Below are positions 38,400 through 53,278 of a stretch of DNA of 64,000 nucleotides, one piece after another. Each line of letters opens with the position of its first letter. Within the stretch, counting starts at the first letter, position 1. A program made the position numbers and the translations under genes. The notes beneath the pieces were generated by a model. The model was given only the letters and a program-made list of their open reading frames with translations. It was not told the origin of the DNA and ran no database searches. The DNA is from Zeugodacus cucurbitae (taxonomy: Eukaryota; Arthropoda; Insecta; Diptera; Tephritidae), in contig NC_071669.1 in the NCBI RefSeq assembly GCF_028554725.1, positions 31,176,001 to 31,240,000 of the forward strand. Reading direction: 5' to 3'.

Positions 38400-40990
38400 T
38401 CGATATTCAACTTGCAAGAAAGTGAACTTTGATCTTAAATCTGATAAAAATACAAAATCAATGATCATGATTAAATGTTATTTATGTTTCTATTTGTCGA
38501 TAAACAACTTGCAAGAAAGTGAACTTTGATCTAAGTTTGATAAAATACAAAATAAATGATTATGAATAAATATTCTTTATGTTTTTATTTGACGATATTC
38601 AACTTGCAAGAAAGTGAACTTTGATCTTAAATCTGATAAAAATACAAAATAAATGATTATGAATAAATATTTTTAATGTTTCTATTTGTCGATAAACGAC
38701 TTGCAAGAAGGTGAACTTTAATCTTAAATATGATAAAATACAAAATAAATGATTTTGAATAGATGTTATTTATGTTTTTATTTGTCGATAAACAACTTGC
38801 AAGAAAGTGAGCTTTGATCTTAAATCTGATAAAATACGAAATAAGTGATAATGAATTAATATTCTTTATGTTTTTATATGTCGATATTCAACTTGCAAGA
38901 AAGTGAACTTTGATCTTAAATCTGATAAAAATACAAAATCAATGATTATGAATAAATGTTATTTATGTTTCTATTTGTCGATAAACACCTTGCAAGAAAG
39001 TGAACTTTGATCTTAGTTCTGATAAAATACAAAATAAATGATTATGAATAAATATTCTTTATATTTTTATTTGTCGATATTCAACTTACATGAAAATGAA
39101 CTTTGATCATAAATCTGATAAAAAACAAAATAAATTATTATGAATTAATATTCTTTATGTTTTTATTTGACGATATTCAACTTACATGAAAGTGAACTTT
39201 GATCATAAATCTGATAAAAATACAAAATAAATTATTATGAATAAATATTCTTTATGTTTTTATTTGCCGATATTCAACGTGCAGGAAAGTGAACTTTGAT
39301 CATAAATCTGAGAAAACTCAAAATAAATGATTATCAATAAATGTTCTTTATGTTTCTATTCGTCGATAAACAACTTGCAAGAAAGTGAACTTTAATCTTA
39401 GATGTGATAGAATACAAAATCAATGATTATGAATAAATGTTATTTATGTTTTTATTTGACGATATTCAACTTGCAAGAAAGTGAACTTTGATCTTAAATC
39501 TGATAAAAATACAAAATAAATGATTATGAATAAATATTTTTAATGTTTCTATTTGTCGATAAACGACTTGCAAGAAGGTGAACTTTGATCTAAGTTTGAT
39601 AAAATACAAAATAAATGATTATGAATAAATATTCTTTATGTTTTTATTTGACGATATTCAACTTGCAAGAAAGTGAACTTTGATCTTAAATCTGATAAAA
39701 ATACAAAATAAATGATTATGAATAAATATTTTTAATGTTTCTATTTGTCGATAAACGACTTGCAAGAAGGTGAACTTTAATCTTAAATATGATAAAATAC
39801 AAAATAAATGATTTTGAATAGATGTTATTTATGTTTTTATTTGTCGATAAACAACTTGCAAGAAAGTGAGCTTTGATCTTAAATCTGATAAAATACGAAA
39901 TAAGTGATAATGAATTAATATTCTTTATGTTTTTATATGTCGATATTCAACTTGCAAGAAAGTGAACTTTGATCTTAAATCTGATAAAAATACAAAATCA
40001 ATGATCATGATTAAATGTTATTTATGTTTCTATTTGTCGATAAACAACTTGCAAGAAAGTGAACTTTGATCTAAGTTTGATAAAATACAAAATAAATGAT
40101 TATGAATAAATATTCTTTATGTTTTTATTTGACGATATTCAACTTGCAAGAAAGTGAACTTTGATCTTAAATCTGATAAAAATACAAAATAAATGATTAT
40201 GAATAAATATTTTTAATGTTTCTATTTGTCGATAAACGACTTGCAAGAAGGTGAACTTTAATCTTAAATATGATAAAATACAAAATAAATGATTTTGAAT
40301 AGATGTTATTTATGTTTTTATTTGTCGATAAACAACTTGCAAGAAAGTGAGCTTTGATCTTAAATCTGATAAAATACGAAATAAGTGATAATGAATTAAT
40401 ATTCTTTATGTTTTTATATGTCGATATTCAACTTGCAAGAAAGTGAACTTTGATCTTAAATCTGATAAAAATACAAAATCAATGATTATGAATAAATGTT
40501 ATTTATGTTTCTATTTGTCGATAAACACCTTGCAAGAAAGTGAACTTTGATCTTAGTTCTGATAAAATACAAAATAAATGATTATGAATAAATATTCTTT
40601 ATATTTTTATTTGTCGATATTCAACTTACATGAAAATGAACTTTGATCATAAATCTGATAAAAAAACAAAATAAATTATTATGAATTAATATTCTTTATG
40701 TTTTTATTTGACGATATTCAACTTACATGAAAGTGAACTTTGATCATAAATCTGATAAAAATACAAAATAAATTATTATGAATAAATATTCTTTATGTTT
40801 TTATTTGCCGATATTCAACGTGCAGGAAAGTGAACTTTGATCATAAATCTGAGAAAACTCAAAATAAATGATTATCAATAAATGTTCTTTATGTTTCTAT
40901 TCGTCGATAAACAACTTGCAAGAAAGTGAACTTTAATCTTAGATGTGATAGAATACAAAATCAATGATTATGAATAAATGTTATTTATGT
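38400..40990. repeat. Tandem higher-order repeat, period 1540 bp, with a nested 481-bp repeat
   Basis: 'taagtttgat' at 38,532 recurs at 40,072 (1540 bp); after an extra A in the run near 40,663 the offset is 1541 ('acgtgcagg' at 39,277 and 40,818). Copies are about 38,400-39,940 and 39,940-40,990. Nested between them, 'taagtttgat' also occurs at 39,591, giving a 481-bp (five-monomer) repeat with 40,072. The shared 'tatatttttatttgtcg' and 'gaattaatattc' variants support the pairing. Beta family. Confidence 0.8.
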
Positions 40991-41988
40991 TTCTATTTGT
41001 CGATAAACAACTTGCAAGAAAGTGAACTTTGATCTTAGTTCTGATAAAATACAAAATAAATGATTATGAATAAATATTCTTTATGTTTTTATTTGTCGAT
41101 ATTCAACTTACATGAACATCAACTTTGATCATAAATCTGATAAAAAACAAAATCAATTATTATGAATAAATATTCTTTATGTACTTATTTGTCGATATTC
41201 AACTTGCAGGAAAGTGAACTTTGATCATAAATCTGAGAAAACTCAAAATAAATGATTATCAATAAATGTTCTTTATGTTTCTATTTGTCGATAAACAACT
41301 TGCAAGAAAGTGAACTTTAATCTTAAATATGATAAAATACAAAATAAATGATTATGAATAATTATTCTTTATGCTTTTATTTGTCGATATTCAACTTGCA
41401 AGAAAGTGAACTTTAATCTTAAATAAGATAAAATACAAAATAAATGATTTTGAATAAATGTTATTTATGTTTTTACTTGTCGATAAACAACTTGCAAGAA
41501 AGTGAACTTTAATCTTAAATCTGATAAAATACAAAATAAATGATTATGAATATATGTTCTCTATGTTTCTATATGTCGATAAATAACTTGCAAGAAAGTG
41601 AACTTTTATATTAAATCTGATAAAAATACAAAATCAATGATAATGAATAAATATTATTTATGTTTTTATTTGCCGATTAACAACTTACATAAAAGTGAAC
41701 TTTGATCATAACTCTGAGAAAACTCAAAATAAATGATTAACAATAATGTTCTTTATGTTTCTATTTGTCGATAAACAACTTGCAAGAAAGTGAACTTTAA
41801 TCTTAGATATGATAGAACACAAAATCAATGATTATGAATAAATGTTATTTATGTTTTTATTTGTCGATATTCAACTTGCAAGAAAGTGAACTTTGATCTT
41901 AAATCTGATAAAAATACAAAATCAATGATCATGATGAAATGTTATTTATGTTTCTATTTGTCGATAAACAACTTGCAAGAAAGTGAAC

Positions 41989-41999
41989 TTTGATAAAAT
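41989..41999. repeat. 11-bp deletion scar between tttgat direct repeats (copy 1)
   Basis: Beta units normally read 'tttgatctaagtttgataaa'. Here the sequence is 'tttgataaaatac', as if one tttgat and the bases between had been lost. The unit is 84 bp instead of 95. The intact form is at 40,072 one period upstream. This is a textbook slippage product and a good lineage marker. Confidence 0.85.
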
Positions 42000-43900
42000 A
42001 CAAAATAAATGATTATGAATAAATATTCTTTATGTTTTTATTTGACGATATTCAACTTGCAAGAAAGTGAACTTTGATCTTAAATCTGATAAAAATACAA
42101 AATAAATGATTATGAATAAATATTTTTAATGTTTCTATTTGTCGATAAACGACTTGCAAGAAGGTGAACTTTAATCTTAAATATGATAAAATACAAAATA
42201 AATGATTTTGAATAGATGTTATTTATGTTTTTATTTGTCGATAAACAACTTGCACGAAAGTGAACTTTGATCTTAAATCTGATAAAATACGAAATAAGTG
42301 ATAATGAATTAATATTCTTTATGTTTTTATATGTCGATATTCAACTTGCAAGAAAGTGAACTTTGATCTTAAATCTGATAAAAATACAAAATCAATGATT
42401 ATGAATAAATGTTATTTATGTTTCTATTTGTCGATAAACACCTTGCAAGAAAGTGAACTTTGATCTTAGTTCTGATAAAATACAAAACAAATGATTATGA
42501 ATAAATATTCTTTATGTTTTTATTTGTCGATATTCAACTTCCATGAAAATGAACTTTGATCATAAATCTGATAAAAAACAAAATAAATTATTATGAATAA
42601 ATATTCTTTATGTTTTTATTTGACGATATTCAACTTACATGAAAGTGAACTTTGATCATAAATCTGATAAAAATACAAAATAAATTATTATGAATAAATA
42701 TTCTTTATGTTTTTATTTGCCGATATTCAACGTGCAGGAAAGTGAACTTTGATCATAAATCTGAGAAAACTCAAAATAAATGATTATCAATAAATGTTCT
42801 TTATGTTTCTATTCGTCGATAAACAACTTGCAAGAAAGTGAACTTTAATCTTAGATGTGATAGAATACAAAATCAATGATTATGAATAAATGTTATTTAT
42901 GTTTCTATTTGTCGATAAACAACTTGCAAGAAAGTGAACTTTGATCTTAGTTCTGATAAAATACAAAATAAATGATTATGAATAAATATTCTTTATGTTT
43001 TTATTTGTCGATATTCAACTTACATGAACATCAACTTTGATCATAAATCTGATAAAAAACAAAATCAATTATTATGAATAAATATTCTTTATGTACTTAT
43101 TTGTCGATATTCAACTTGCAGGAAAGTGAACTTTGATCATAAATCTGAGAAAACTCAAAATAAATGATTATCAATAAATGTTCTTTATGTTTCTATTTGT
43201 CGATAAACAACTTGCAAGAAAGTGAACTTTAATCTTAAATATGATAAAATACAAAATAAATGATTATGAATAATTATTCTTTATGCTTTTATTTGTCGAT
43301 ATTCAACTTGCAAGAAAGTGAACTTTAATCTTAAATAAGATAAAATACAAAATAAATGATTTTGAATAAATGTTATTTATGTTTTTACTTGTCGATAAAC
43401 AACTTGCAAGAAAGTGAACTTTAATCTTAAATCTGATAAAATACAAAATAAATGATTATGAATATATGTTCTCTATGTTTCTATATGTCGATAAATAACT
43501 TGCAAGAAAGTGAACTTTTATATTAAATCTGATAAAAATACAAAATCAATGATAATGAATAAATATTATTTATGTTTTTATTTGCCGATTAACAACTTAC
43601 ATAAAAGTGAACTTTGATCATAACTCTGAGAAAACTCAAAATAAATGATTAACAATAATGTTCTTTATGTTTCTATTTGTCGATAAACAACTTGCAAGAA
43701 AGTGAACTTTAATCTTAGATATGATAGAACACAAAATCAATGATTATGAATAAATGTTATTTATGTTTTTATTTGTCGATATTCAACTTGCAAGAAAGTG
43801 AACTTTGATCTTAAATCTGATAAAAATACAAAATCAATGATCATGATGAAATGTTATTTATGTTTCTATTTGTCGATAAACAACTTGCAAGAAAGTGAAC

Positions 43901-43911
43901 TTTGATAAAAT
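43901..43911. repeat. 11-bp deletion scar (copy 2)
   Basis: Identical scar, 1912 bp downstream of the first. It is also inside the first copy of the 4887-bp duplication. Confidence 0.85.
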
Positions 43912-45687
43912 ACAAAATAAATGATTATGAATAAATATTCTTTATGTTTTTATTTGACGATATTCAACTTGCAAGAAAGTGATCTTTGATCTTAAATCTG
44001 ATAAAAATACAAAATAAATGATTATGAATAAATATTTTTAATGTTTCTATTTGTCGATAAACGACTTGCAAGAAGGTGAACTTTAATCTTAAATATGATA
44101 AAATACAAAATAAATGATTTTGAATAGATGTTATTTATGTTTTTATTTGTCGATAAACAACTTGCACGAAAGTGAACTTTGATCTTAAATCTGATAAAAT
44201 ACGAAATAAGTGATAATGAATTAATATTCTTTATGTTTTTATATGTCGATATTCAACTTGCAAGAAAGTGAACTTTGATCTTAAATCTGATAAAAATACA
44301 AAATCAATGATTATGAATAAATGTTATTTATGTTTCTATTTGTCGATAAACACCTTGCAAGAAAGTGAACTTTGATCTTAGTTCTGATAAAATACAAAAC
44401 AAATGATTATGAATAAATATTCTTTATGTTTTTATTTGTCGATATTCAACTTCCATGAAAATGAACTTTGATCATAAATCTGATAAAAAACAAAATAAAT
44501 TATTATGAATAAATATTCTTTATGTTTTTATTTGACGATATTCAACTTACATGAAAGTGAACTTTGATCATAAATCTGATAAAAATACAAAATAAATTAT
44601 TATGAATAAATATTCTTTATGTTTTTATTTGCCGATATTCAACGTGCAGGAAAGTGAACTTTGATCATAAATCTGAGAAAACTCAAAATAAATGATTATC
44701 AATTAATGTTATTTATGTTTCTATTCGTCGATAAACAACTTGCAAGAAAGTGAACTTTAATCTTAGATGTGATAGAATACAAAATCAATGATTATGAATA
44801 AATGTTATTTATGTTTCTATTTGTCGATAAACAACTTGCAAGAAAGTGAACTTTGATCTTAGTTCTGATAAAATACAAAATAAATGATTATGAATAAATA
44901 TTCTTTATGTTTTTATTTGTCGATATTCAACTTACATGAACATGAACTTTGATCATAAATCTGATAAAAAACAAAATCAATTATTATGAATAAATATTCT
45001 TTATGTACTTATTTGTCGATATTCAACTTGCAGGAAAGTGAACTTTGATCAAAAATCTGAGAAAACTCAAAATAAATGATTATCAATAAATGTTCTTTAT
45101 GTTTCTATTTGTCGATAAACAACTTGCAAGAAAGTGAACTTTAATCTTAGATATGATAGAATACAAAATAAATGATTATGAATAAATATTCTTTATGCTT
45201 TTATTTGTCGATATTCAACTTGCAAGAAAGTGAACTTTAATCTTAAATATGATAAAATACAAAATAAATGATTTTGAATAAATGTTATTTATGTTTTTAC
45301 TTGTCGATAAACAACTTGCAAGAAAGTGAACTTTAATCTTAAATCTGATAAAATACAAAATAAATGATTATGAATATATGTTCTTTATGTTTCTATATGT
45401 CGATAAATAACTTGCAAGAAAGTTAACTTTGATCTTAGATCTGATAGAATACAAAATAAATGATTATGAATATATGTTCTTTATGTTTCTATATGTCGAT
45501 AAATAACTTGCAAGAAAGTGAACTTTTATCTTAAATCTGATAAAAATACAAAATAAATGATAATGAATAAATATTATTTATGTTTTTATTTGCCGATTAA
45601 CAACTTACATGAAAGTGAACTTTGATCATAAATCTGATAAAATACAAAATAAATTATTATGAATAAATATTCTTTATGTTTTTATTT

Positions 45688-45707
45688 GTCGATATTGCAA
45701 GAAAGTG
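45688..45707. repeat. 6-bp deletion in the monomer core (copy 1)
   Basis: The usual 'gatattcaacttgcaagaaa' is reduced to 'gatattgcaagaaa', losing six bases that include the first half of the cttgcaag dyad. It can arise by slippage between two 'tt' pairs. Damage to the otherwise very constant core is rare in this window. Confidence 0.88.
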
Positions 45708-48700
45708 AACTTTGATCTTAAATCTGATAAAAATACAAAATCAATGATCATGATGAAATGTTATTTATGTTTCTATTTGTCGATAAACAACTTGCAAGAA
45801 AGTGATCTTTGGTCTTAGTTCTGATAAAATACAAAATAAATGATTATGAATAAATATTTTTATGTTTTTATTTGACTATATTCAACTTGCAAGAAAGTGA
45901 ACTTTGATCTTAAATCTGATAAAAATACAAAATAAATTATTATGAATAAATATTCTTTATGTTTTTATTTGTCGATATTCAACTTGCAGGAAAGTGAACT
46001 TTGATCATAAATCTGAGAAAACTCAAAATAAGTGATTAACAATAAATGTTCTTTATGTTTCTATTTGTCGATAAACAACTTGCAAGAAAGTGAACTTTAA
46101 TCTTAAATATGATAAAATACAAAATAAATGATTTTAAATAAATGTTATTTATGTTTTTATTTGTCGATAAACAACTTGCAAGAAAGTGAGCTTTGATCTT
46201 AAATCTGATAAAATACAAAATAAATTATTATGAATAAATATTCTTTATGTTTTTATATGTCGATATTCAACTTGCAAGAAAGTGAACTTTGATCTTAGAT
46301 CTGATAGAATACAAAATAAATGATTATGAATATATGTTCTTTATGTTTCTATATGTCGATAAATAACTTGCAAGAAAGTGAACTTTTATCTTAAATCTGA
46401 TAAAAATACAAAATAAATGATTATGAATAAATATTATTTATGTTTTTATTTGCCGATTAACAACTTACATGAAAGTGAACTTTGATCATAAATCTGATAA
46501 AATACAAAATAAATTATTATGAATAAATATTCTTTATGTTTTTATTTGTCGATATTCAACTTGCAAGAATGTGAACTTTGATCTTAAATCTGATAAAAAT
46601 ACAAAATAAATGATTATGAATAAATATTATTTATGTTTTTATTTGCCGATTAACAACTTACATGAATGTGAACTTTGATCATAAATCAGAGAAAACTCAA
46701 AATAAATGATTATCAATAAATGTTCTTTATGTTTCTATTTGTCGATAAACAACTTGCAAGAAAGTGAACTTTAATCTTAGATATGATAGAATACAAAATC
46801 AATGATTATGAATAAATGTTATTTATATTTTTATTTGTCGATAAACAACTTGCAAGAAAGTGAGCTTTAATCTTAGATATGATAGAATACAAAATAAATG
46901 ATAATGAATAAATATTCTTTATGCTGTTATTTGTCGATATTCAACTTGTAAGAAAGTGAACTTTAATCTTAAATATGATAAAATACAAAATAAATGATTT
47001 TGAATAAATGTTGTTTATGTTTCTATTTGTCGATAAACAACTTGCAAGAAAGTGAGCTTTGATCTTAAATCTGATAAAATACAAAATAAATTATTATGAA
47101 TAAATATTCTTTATGTTTTTATTTGTCGATATTCAACTTGCAAGAATGTGAACTTTGATCTTAAATCTGATAAAAATACAAAATAAATGATTATGAATAA
47201 ATATTATTTATGTTTTTATTTGCCGATTAACAACTTACATGAATGTGAACTTTGATCATAAATCAGAGAAAACTCAAAATAAATGATTATCAATAAATGT
47301 TCTATATGTTTCTATTTGTCGATAAACAACTTGCAAGAAAGTGAACTTTAATCTTAGATATGATAGAATACAAAATCAATGATTATGAATAAATGTTATT
47401 TATGTTTTTATTTGTCGATAATTAACTTGCAAGAAAGTGAGCTTTGATCTTAAATCTGATAAAATACAAAATAAGTGATAATGAATTAATATTCTTTATG
47501 TTTTTATTTGTCGATATTCAACTTGCAAGAAAGTGAACTTTGATCTTAAATCTGATAAAAATACAAAATCAATGATCATGATGAAATGTTATTTATGTTT
47601 CTATTTGTCGATAAACAACTTGCAAGAAAGTGAACTTTGATCTTAGTTCTGATAAAATACAAAATAAATGATTATGAATAAATATTTTTATGTTTTTATT
47701 TGACTATATTCAACTTGCAGGAAAGTGAACTTTGATCAAAAATCTGAGAAAACTCAAAATAAATGATTATCAATAAATGTTCTTTATGTTTCTATTTGTC
47801 GATAAACAACTTGCAAGAAAATGAACTTTAATCTTAGATATGATAGAATACAAAATAAATGATTATGAATAAATATTCTTTATGCTTTTATTTGTCGATA
47901 TTCAACTTGCAAGAAAGTGAACTTTAATCTTAAATATGATAAAATACAAAATAAATGATTTTGAATAAATGTTATTTATGTTTTTACTTGTCGATAAACA
48001 ACTTGCAAGAAAGTGAACTTTAATCTTAAATCTGATAAAATACAAAATAAATGATTATGAATATATGTTCTTTATGTTTCTATATGTCGCTAAATAACTT
48101 GCAAGAAAGTGAACTTTGATCTTAGATCTGATAGAATACAAAATAAATGATTATGAATATATGTTCTTTATGTTTCTATATGTCGATAAACAACTTGCAA
48201 GAAAGTGAACTTTGATCTTAGTTCTGATAAAATACAAAATAAATGATTATGAATAAATATTATTTATGTTTTAATTTGCCGATTAACAACTTACATGAAA
48301 GTGAACTTTGATCATAAATCTGATAAAATACAAAATAAATTATTATGAATAAATATTCTTTATGTTTTTATTTGCCGATATTCAACTTGCAAGAAAGTGA
48401 ACTTTGATCTTAAATCTGATAAAAATACAAAATCAATGATAATGAATAAATATTATTTATGTTTTTATTTGCCGATTAACAACTTACATAAAAGTGAACT
48501 TTGATCATAACTCTGAGAAAACTCAAAATAAATGATTAACAATAATGTTCTTTATGTTTCTATTTGTCGATAAACAACTTGCAAGAAAGTGAACTTTAAT
48601 CTTAGATATGATAGAACACAAAATCAATGATTATGAATAAATGTTATTTATGTTTTTATTTGTCGATATTCAACTTGCAAGAAAGTGAACTTTGATCTTA

Positions 48701-48787
48701 AATCTGATAAAAATACAAAATCAATGATCATGATGAAATGTTATTTATGTTTCTATTTGTCGATAAACAACTTGCAAGAAAGTGAAC

Positions 48788-48798
48788 TTTGATAAAAT
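48788..48798. repeat. 11-bp deletion scar (copy 3)
   Basis: Identical scar, 4887 bp downstream of the one at 43,901, as expected for the second copy of the 4887-bp duplication. Confidence 0.85.
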
Positions 48799-50574
48799 AC
48801 AAAATAAATGATTATGAATAAATATTCTTTATGTTTTTATTTGACGATATTCAACTTGCAAGAAAGTGAACTTTGATCTTAAATCTGATAAAAATACAAA
48901 ATAAATGATTATGAATAAATATTTTTAATGTTTCTATTTGTCGATAAACGACTTGCAAGAAGGTGAACTTTAATCTTAAATATGATAAAATACAAAATAA
49001 ATGATTTTGAATAGATGTTATTTATGTTTTTATTTGTCGATAAACAACTTGCACGAAAGTGAACTTTGATCTTAAATCTGATAAAATACGAAATAAGTGA
49101 TAATGAATTAATATTCTTTATGTTTTTATATGTCGATATTCAACTTGCAAGAAAGTGAACTTTGATCTTAAATCTGATAAAAATACAAAATCAATGATTA
49201 TGAATAAATGTTATTTATGTTTCTATTTGTCGATAAACACCTTGCAAGAAAGTGAACTTTGATCTTAGTTCTGATAAAATACAAAACAAATGATTATGAA
49301 TAAATATTCTTTATGTTTTTATTTGTCGATATTCAACTTCCATGAAAATGAACTTTGATCATAAATCTGATAAAAAACAAAATAAATTATTATGAATAAA
49401 TATTCTTTATGTTTTTATTTGACGATATTCAACTTACATGAAAGTGAACTTTGATCATAAATCTGATAAAAATACAAAATAAATTATTATGAATAAATAT
49501 TCTTTATGTTTTTATTTGCCGATATTCAACGTGCAGGAAAGTGAACTTTGATCATAAATCTGAGAAAACTCAAAATAAATGATTATCAATTAATGTTATT
49601 TATGTTTCTATTCGTCGATAAACAACTTGCAAGAAAGTGAACTTTAATCTTAGATGTGATAGAATACAAAATCAATGATTATGAATAAATGTTATTTATG
49701 TTTCTATTTGTCGATAAACAACTTGCAAGAAAGTGAACTTTGATCTTAGTTCTGATAAAATACAAAATAAATGATTATGAATAAATATTCTTTATGTTTT
49801 TATTTGTCGATATTCAACTTACATGAACATGAACTTTGATCATAAATCTGATAAAAAACAAAATCAATTATTATGAATAAATATTCTTTATGTACTTATT
49901 TGTCGATATTCAACTTGCAGGAAAGTGAACTTTGATCAAAAATCTGAGAAAACTCAAAATAAATGATTATCAATAAATGTTCTTTATGTTTCTATTTGTC
50001 GATAAACAACTTGCAAGAAAGTGAACTTTAATCTTAGATATGATAGAATACAAAATAAATGATTATGAATAAATATTCTTTATGCTTTTATTTGTCGATA
50101 TTCAACTTGCAAGAAAGTGAACTTTAATCTTAAATATGATAAAATACAAAATAAATGATTTTGAATAAATGTTATTTATGTTTTTACTTGTCGATAAACA
50201 ACTTGCAAGAAAGTGAACTTTAATCTTAAATCTGATAAAATACAAAATAAATGATTATGAATATATGTTCTTTATGTTTCTATATGTCGATAAATAACTT
50301 GCAAGAAAGTTAACTTTGATCTTAGATCTGATAGAATACAAAATAAATGATTATGAATATATGTTCTTTATGTTTCTATATGTCGATAAATAACTTGCAA
50401 GAAAGTGAACTTTTATCTTAAATCTGATAAAAATACAAAATAAATGATAATGAATAAATATTATTTATGTTTTTATTTGCCGATTAACAACTTACATGAA
50501 AGTGAACTTTGATCATAAATCTGATAAAATACAAAATAAATTATTATGAATAAATATTCTTTATGTTTTTATTT

Positions 50575-50594
50575 GTCGATATTGCAAGAAAGTG
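50575..50594. repeat. 6-bp deletion in the monomer core (copy 2)
   Basis: Identical deletion, 4887 bp downstream of the first, carried by the second copy of the duplication. Confidence 0.88.
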
Positions 50595-53278
50595 AACTTT
50601 GATCTTAAATCTGATAAAAATACAAAATCAATGATCATGATGAAATGTTATTTATGTTTCTATTTGTCGATAAACAACTTGCAAGAAAGTGATCTTTGGT
50701 CTTAGTTCTGATAAAATACAAAATAAATGATTATGAATAAATATTTTTATGTTTTTATTTGACTATATTCAACTTGCAAGAAAGTGAACTTTGATCTTAA
50801 ATCTGATAAAAATACAAAATAAATTATTATGAATAAATATTCTTTATGTTTTTATTTGTCGATATTCAACTTGCAGGAAAGTGAACTTTGATCATAAATC
50901 TGAGAAAACTCAAAATAAGTGATTAACAATAAATGTTCTTTATGTTTCTATTTGTCGATAAACAACTTGCAAGAAAGTGAACTTTAATCTTAAATATGAT
51001 AAAATACAAAATAAATGATTTTAAATAAATGTTATTTATGTTTTTATTTGTCGATAAACAACTTGCAAGAAAGTGAGCTTTGATCTTAAATCTGATAAAA
51101 TACAAAATAAATTATTATGAATAAATATTCTTTATGTTTTTATATGTCGATATTCAACTTGCAAGAAAGTGAACTTTGATCTTAGATCTGATAGAATACA
51201 AAATAAATGATTATGAATATATGTTCTTTATGTTTCTATATGTCGATAAATAACTTGCAAGAAAGTGAACTTTTATCTTAAATCTGATAAAAATACAAAA
51301 TAAATGATTATGAATAAATATTATTTATGTTTTTATTTGCCGATTAACAACTTACATGAAAGTGAACTTTGATCATAAATCTGATAAAATACAAAATAAA
51401 TTATTATGAATAAATATTCTTTATGTTTTTATTTGTCGATATTCAACTTGCAAGAATGTGAACTTTGATCTTATATCTGATAAAAATACAAAATAAATGA
51501 TTATGAATAAATATTATTTATGTTTTTATTTGCCGATTAACAACTTACATGAATGTGAACTTTGATCATAAATCAGAGAAAACTCAAAATAAATGATTAT
51601 CAATAAATGTTCTTTATGTTTCTATTTGTCGATAAACAACTTGCAAGAAAGTGAACTTTAATCTTAGATATGATAGAATACAAAATCAATGATTATGAAT
51701 AAATGTTATTTATATTTTTATTTGTCGATAAACAACTTGCAAGAAAGTGAGCTTTAATCTTAGATATGATAGAATACAAAATAAATGATAATGAATAAAT
51801 ATTCTTTATGCTGTTATTTGTCGATATTCAACTTGTAAGAAAGTGAACTTTAATCTTAAATATGATAAAATACAAAATAAATGATTTTGAATAAATGTTG
51901 TTTATGTTTCTATTTGTCGATAAACAACTTGCAAGAAAGTGAGCTTTGATCTTAAATCTGATAAAATACAAAATAAATTATTATGAATAAATATTCTTTA
52001 TGTTTTTATTTGTCGATATTCAACTTGCAAGAATGTGAACTTTGATCTTAAATCTGATAAAAATACAAAATAAATGATTATGAATAAATATTATTTATGT
52101 TTTTATTTGCCGATTAACAACTTACATGAATGTGAACTTTGATCATAAATCAGAGAAAACTCAAAATAAATGATTATCAATAAATGTTCTATATGTTTCT
52201 ATTTGTCGATAAACAACTTGCAAGAAAGTGAACTTTAATCTTAGATATGATAGAATACAAAATCAATGATTATGAATAAATGTTATTTATGTTTTTATTT
52301 GTCGATAATTAACTTGCAAGAAAGTGAGCTTTGATCTTAAATCTGATAAAATACAAAATAAGTGATAATGAATTAATATTCTTTATGTTTTTATTTGTCG
52401 ATATTCAACTTGCAAGAAAGTGAACTTTGATCTTAAATCTGATAAAAATACAAAATCAATGATCATGATGAAATGTTATTTATGTTTCTATTTGTCGATA
52501 AACAACTTGCAAGAAAGTGAACTTTGATCTTAGTTCTGATAAAATACAAAATAAATGATTATGAATAAATATTTTTATGTTTTTATTTGACTATATTCAA
52601 CTTGCAGGAAAGTGAACTTTGATCAAAAATCTGAGAAAACTCAAAATAAATGATTATCAATAAATGTTCTTTATGTTTCTATTTGTCGATAAACAACTTG
52701 CAAGAAAATGAACTTTAATCTTAGATATGATAGAATACAAAATAAATGATTATGAATAAATATTCTTTATGCTTTTATTTGTCGATATTCAACTTGCAAG
52801 AAAGTGAACTTTAATCTTAAATATGATAAAATACAAAATAAATGATTTTGAATAAATGTTATTTATGTTTTTACTTGTCGATAAACAACTTGCAAGAAAG
52901 TGAACTTTAATCTTAAATCTGATAAAATACAAAATAAATGATTATGAATATATGTTCTTTATGTTTCTATATGTCGATAAATAACTTGCAAGAAAGTGAA
53001 CTTTGATCTTAGATCTGATAGAATACAAAATAAATGATTATGAATATATGTTCTTTATGTTTCTATATGTCGATAAACAACTTGCAAGAAAGTGAACTTT
53101 GATCTTAGTTCTGATAAAATACAAAATAAATGATTATGAATAAATATTATTTATGTTTTTATTTGCCGATTAACAACTTACATGAAAGTGAACTTTGATC
53201 ATAAATCTGATAAAATACAAAATAAATTATTATGAATAAATATTCTTTATGTTTTTATTTGCCGATATTCAACTTGCA

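Larger units (their letters stand above)
39940..45140. repeat. Tandem higher-order repeat, period 1912 bp, about 2.7 copies
   Basis: 'acgtgcagg' at 40,818 recurs at 42,730 and 44,642, two steps of exactly 1912 bp. The 'aacttttata' variant at 41,601 recurs at 43,513. Copies are about 39,940-41,860, 41,860-43,770 and 43,770-45,140, the last one decaying through several differences ('aattaatgttatttatg', 'catgaacttt'). The period is 20 monomers less an 11-bp deletion carried by copies two and three. Copy one still has the undeleted form, so it represents the older state. Confidence 0.87.
43524..48410. repeat. 4887-bp tandem duplication, first copy (51 monomers)
   Basis: Rare markers recur at exactly 4887 bp: the 11-bp scar (43,901 and 48,788) and the 6-bp deletion (45,691 and 50,578). 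The left edge is set by upstream divergence: this copy reads 'aacttttatattaaatctg' and the second 'aactttgatcttaaatctg'. The few differences I noticed are 'gatctttgatc' near 43,981, 'tgtcgctaaataac' near 48,087, 'cttaaatctg' (46,587 region) against 'cttatatctg', and 'gttttaatttgcc' near 48,270. The list is not exhaustive, but identity is clearly above 99%. Confidence 0.93.
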
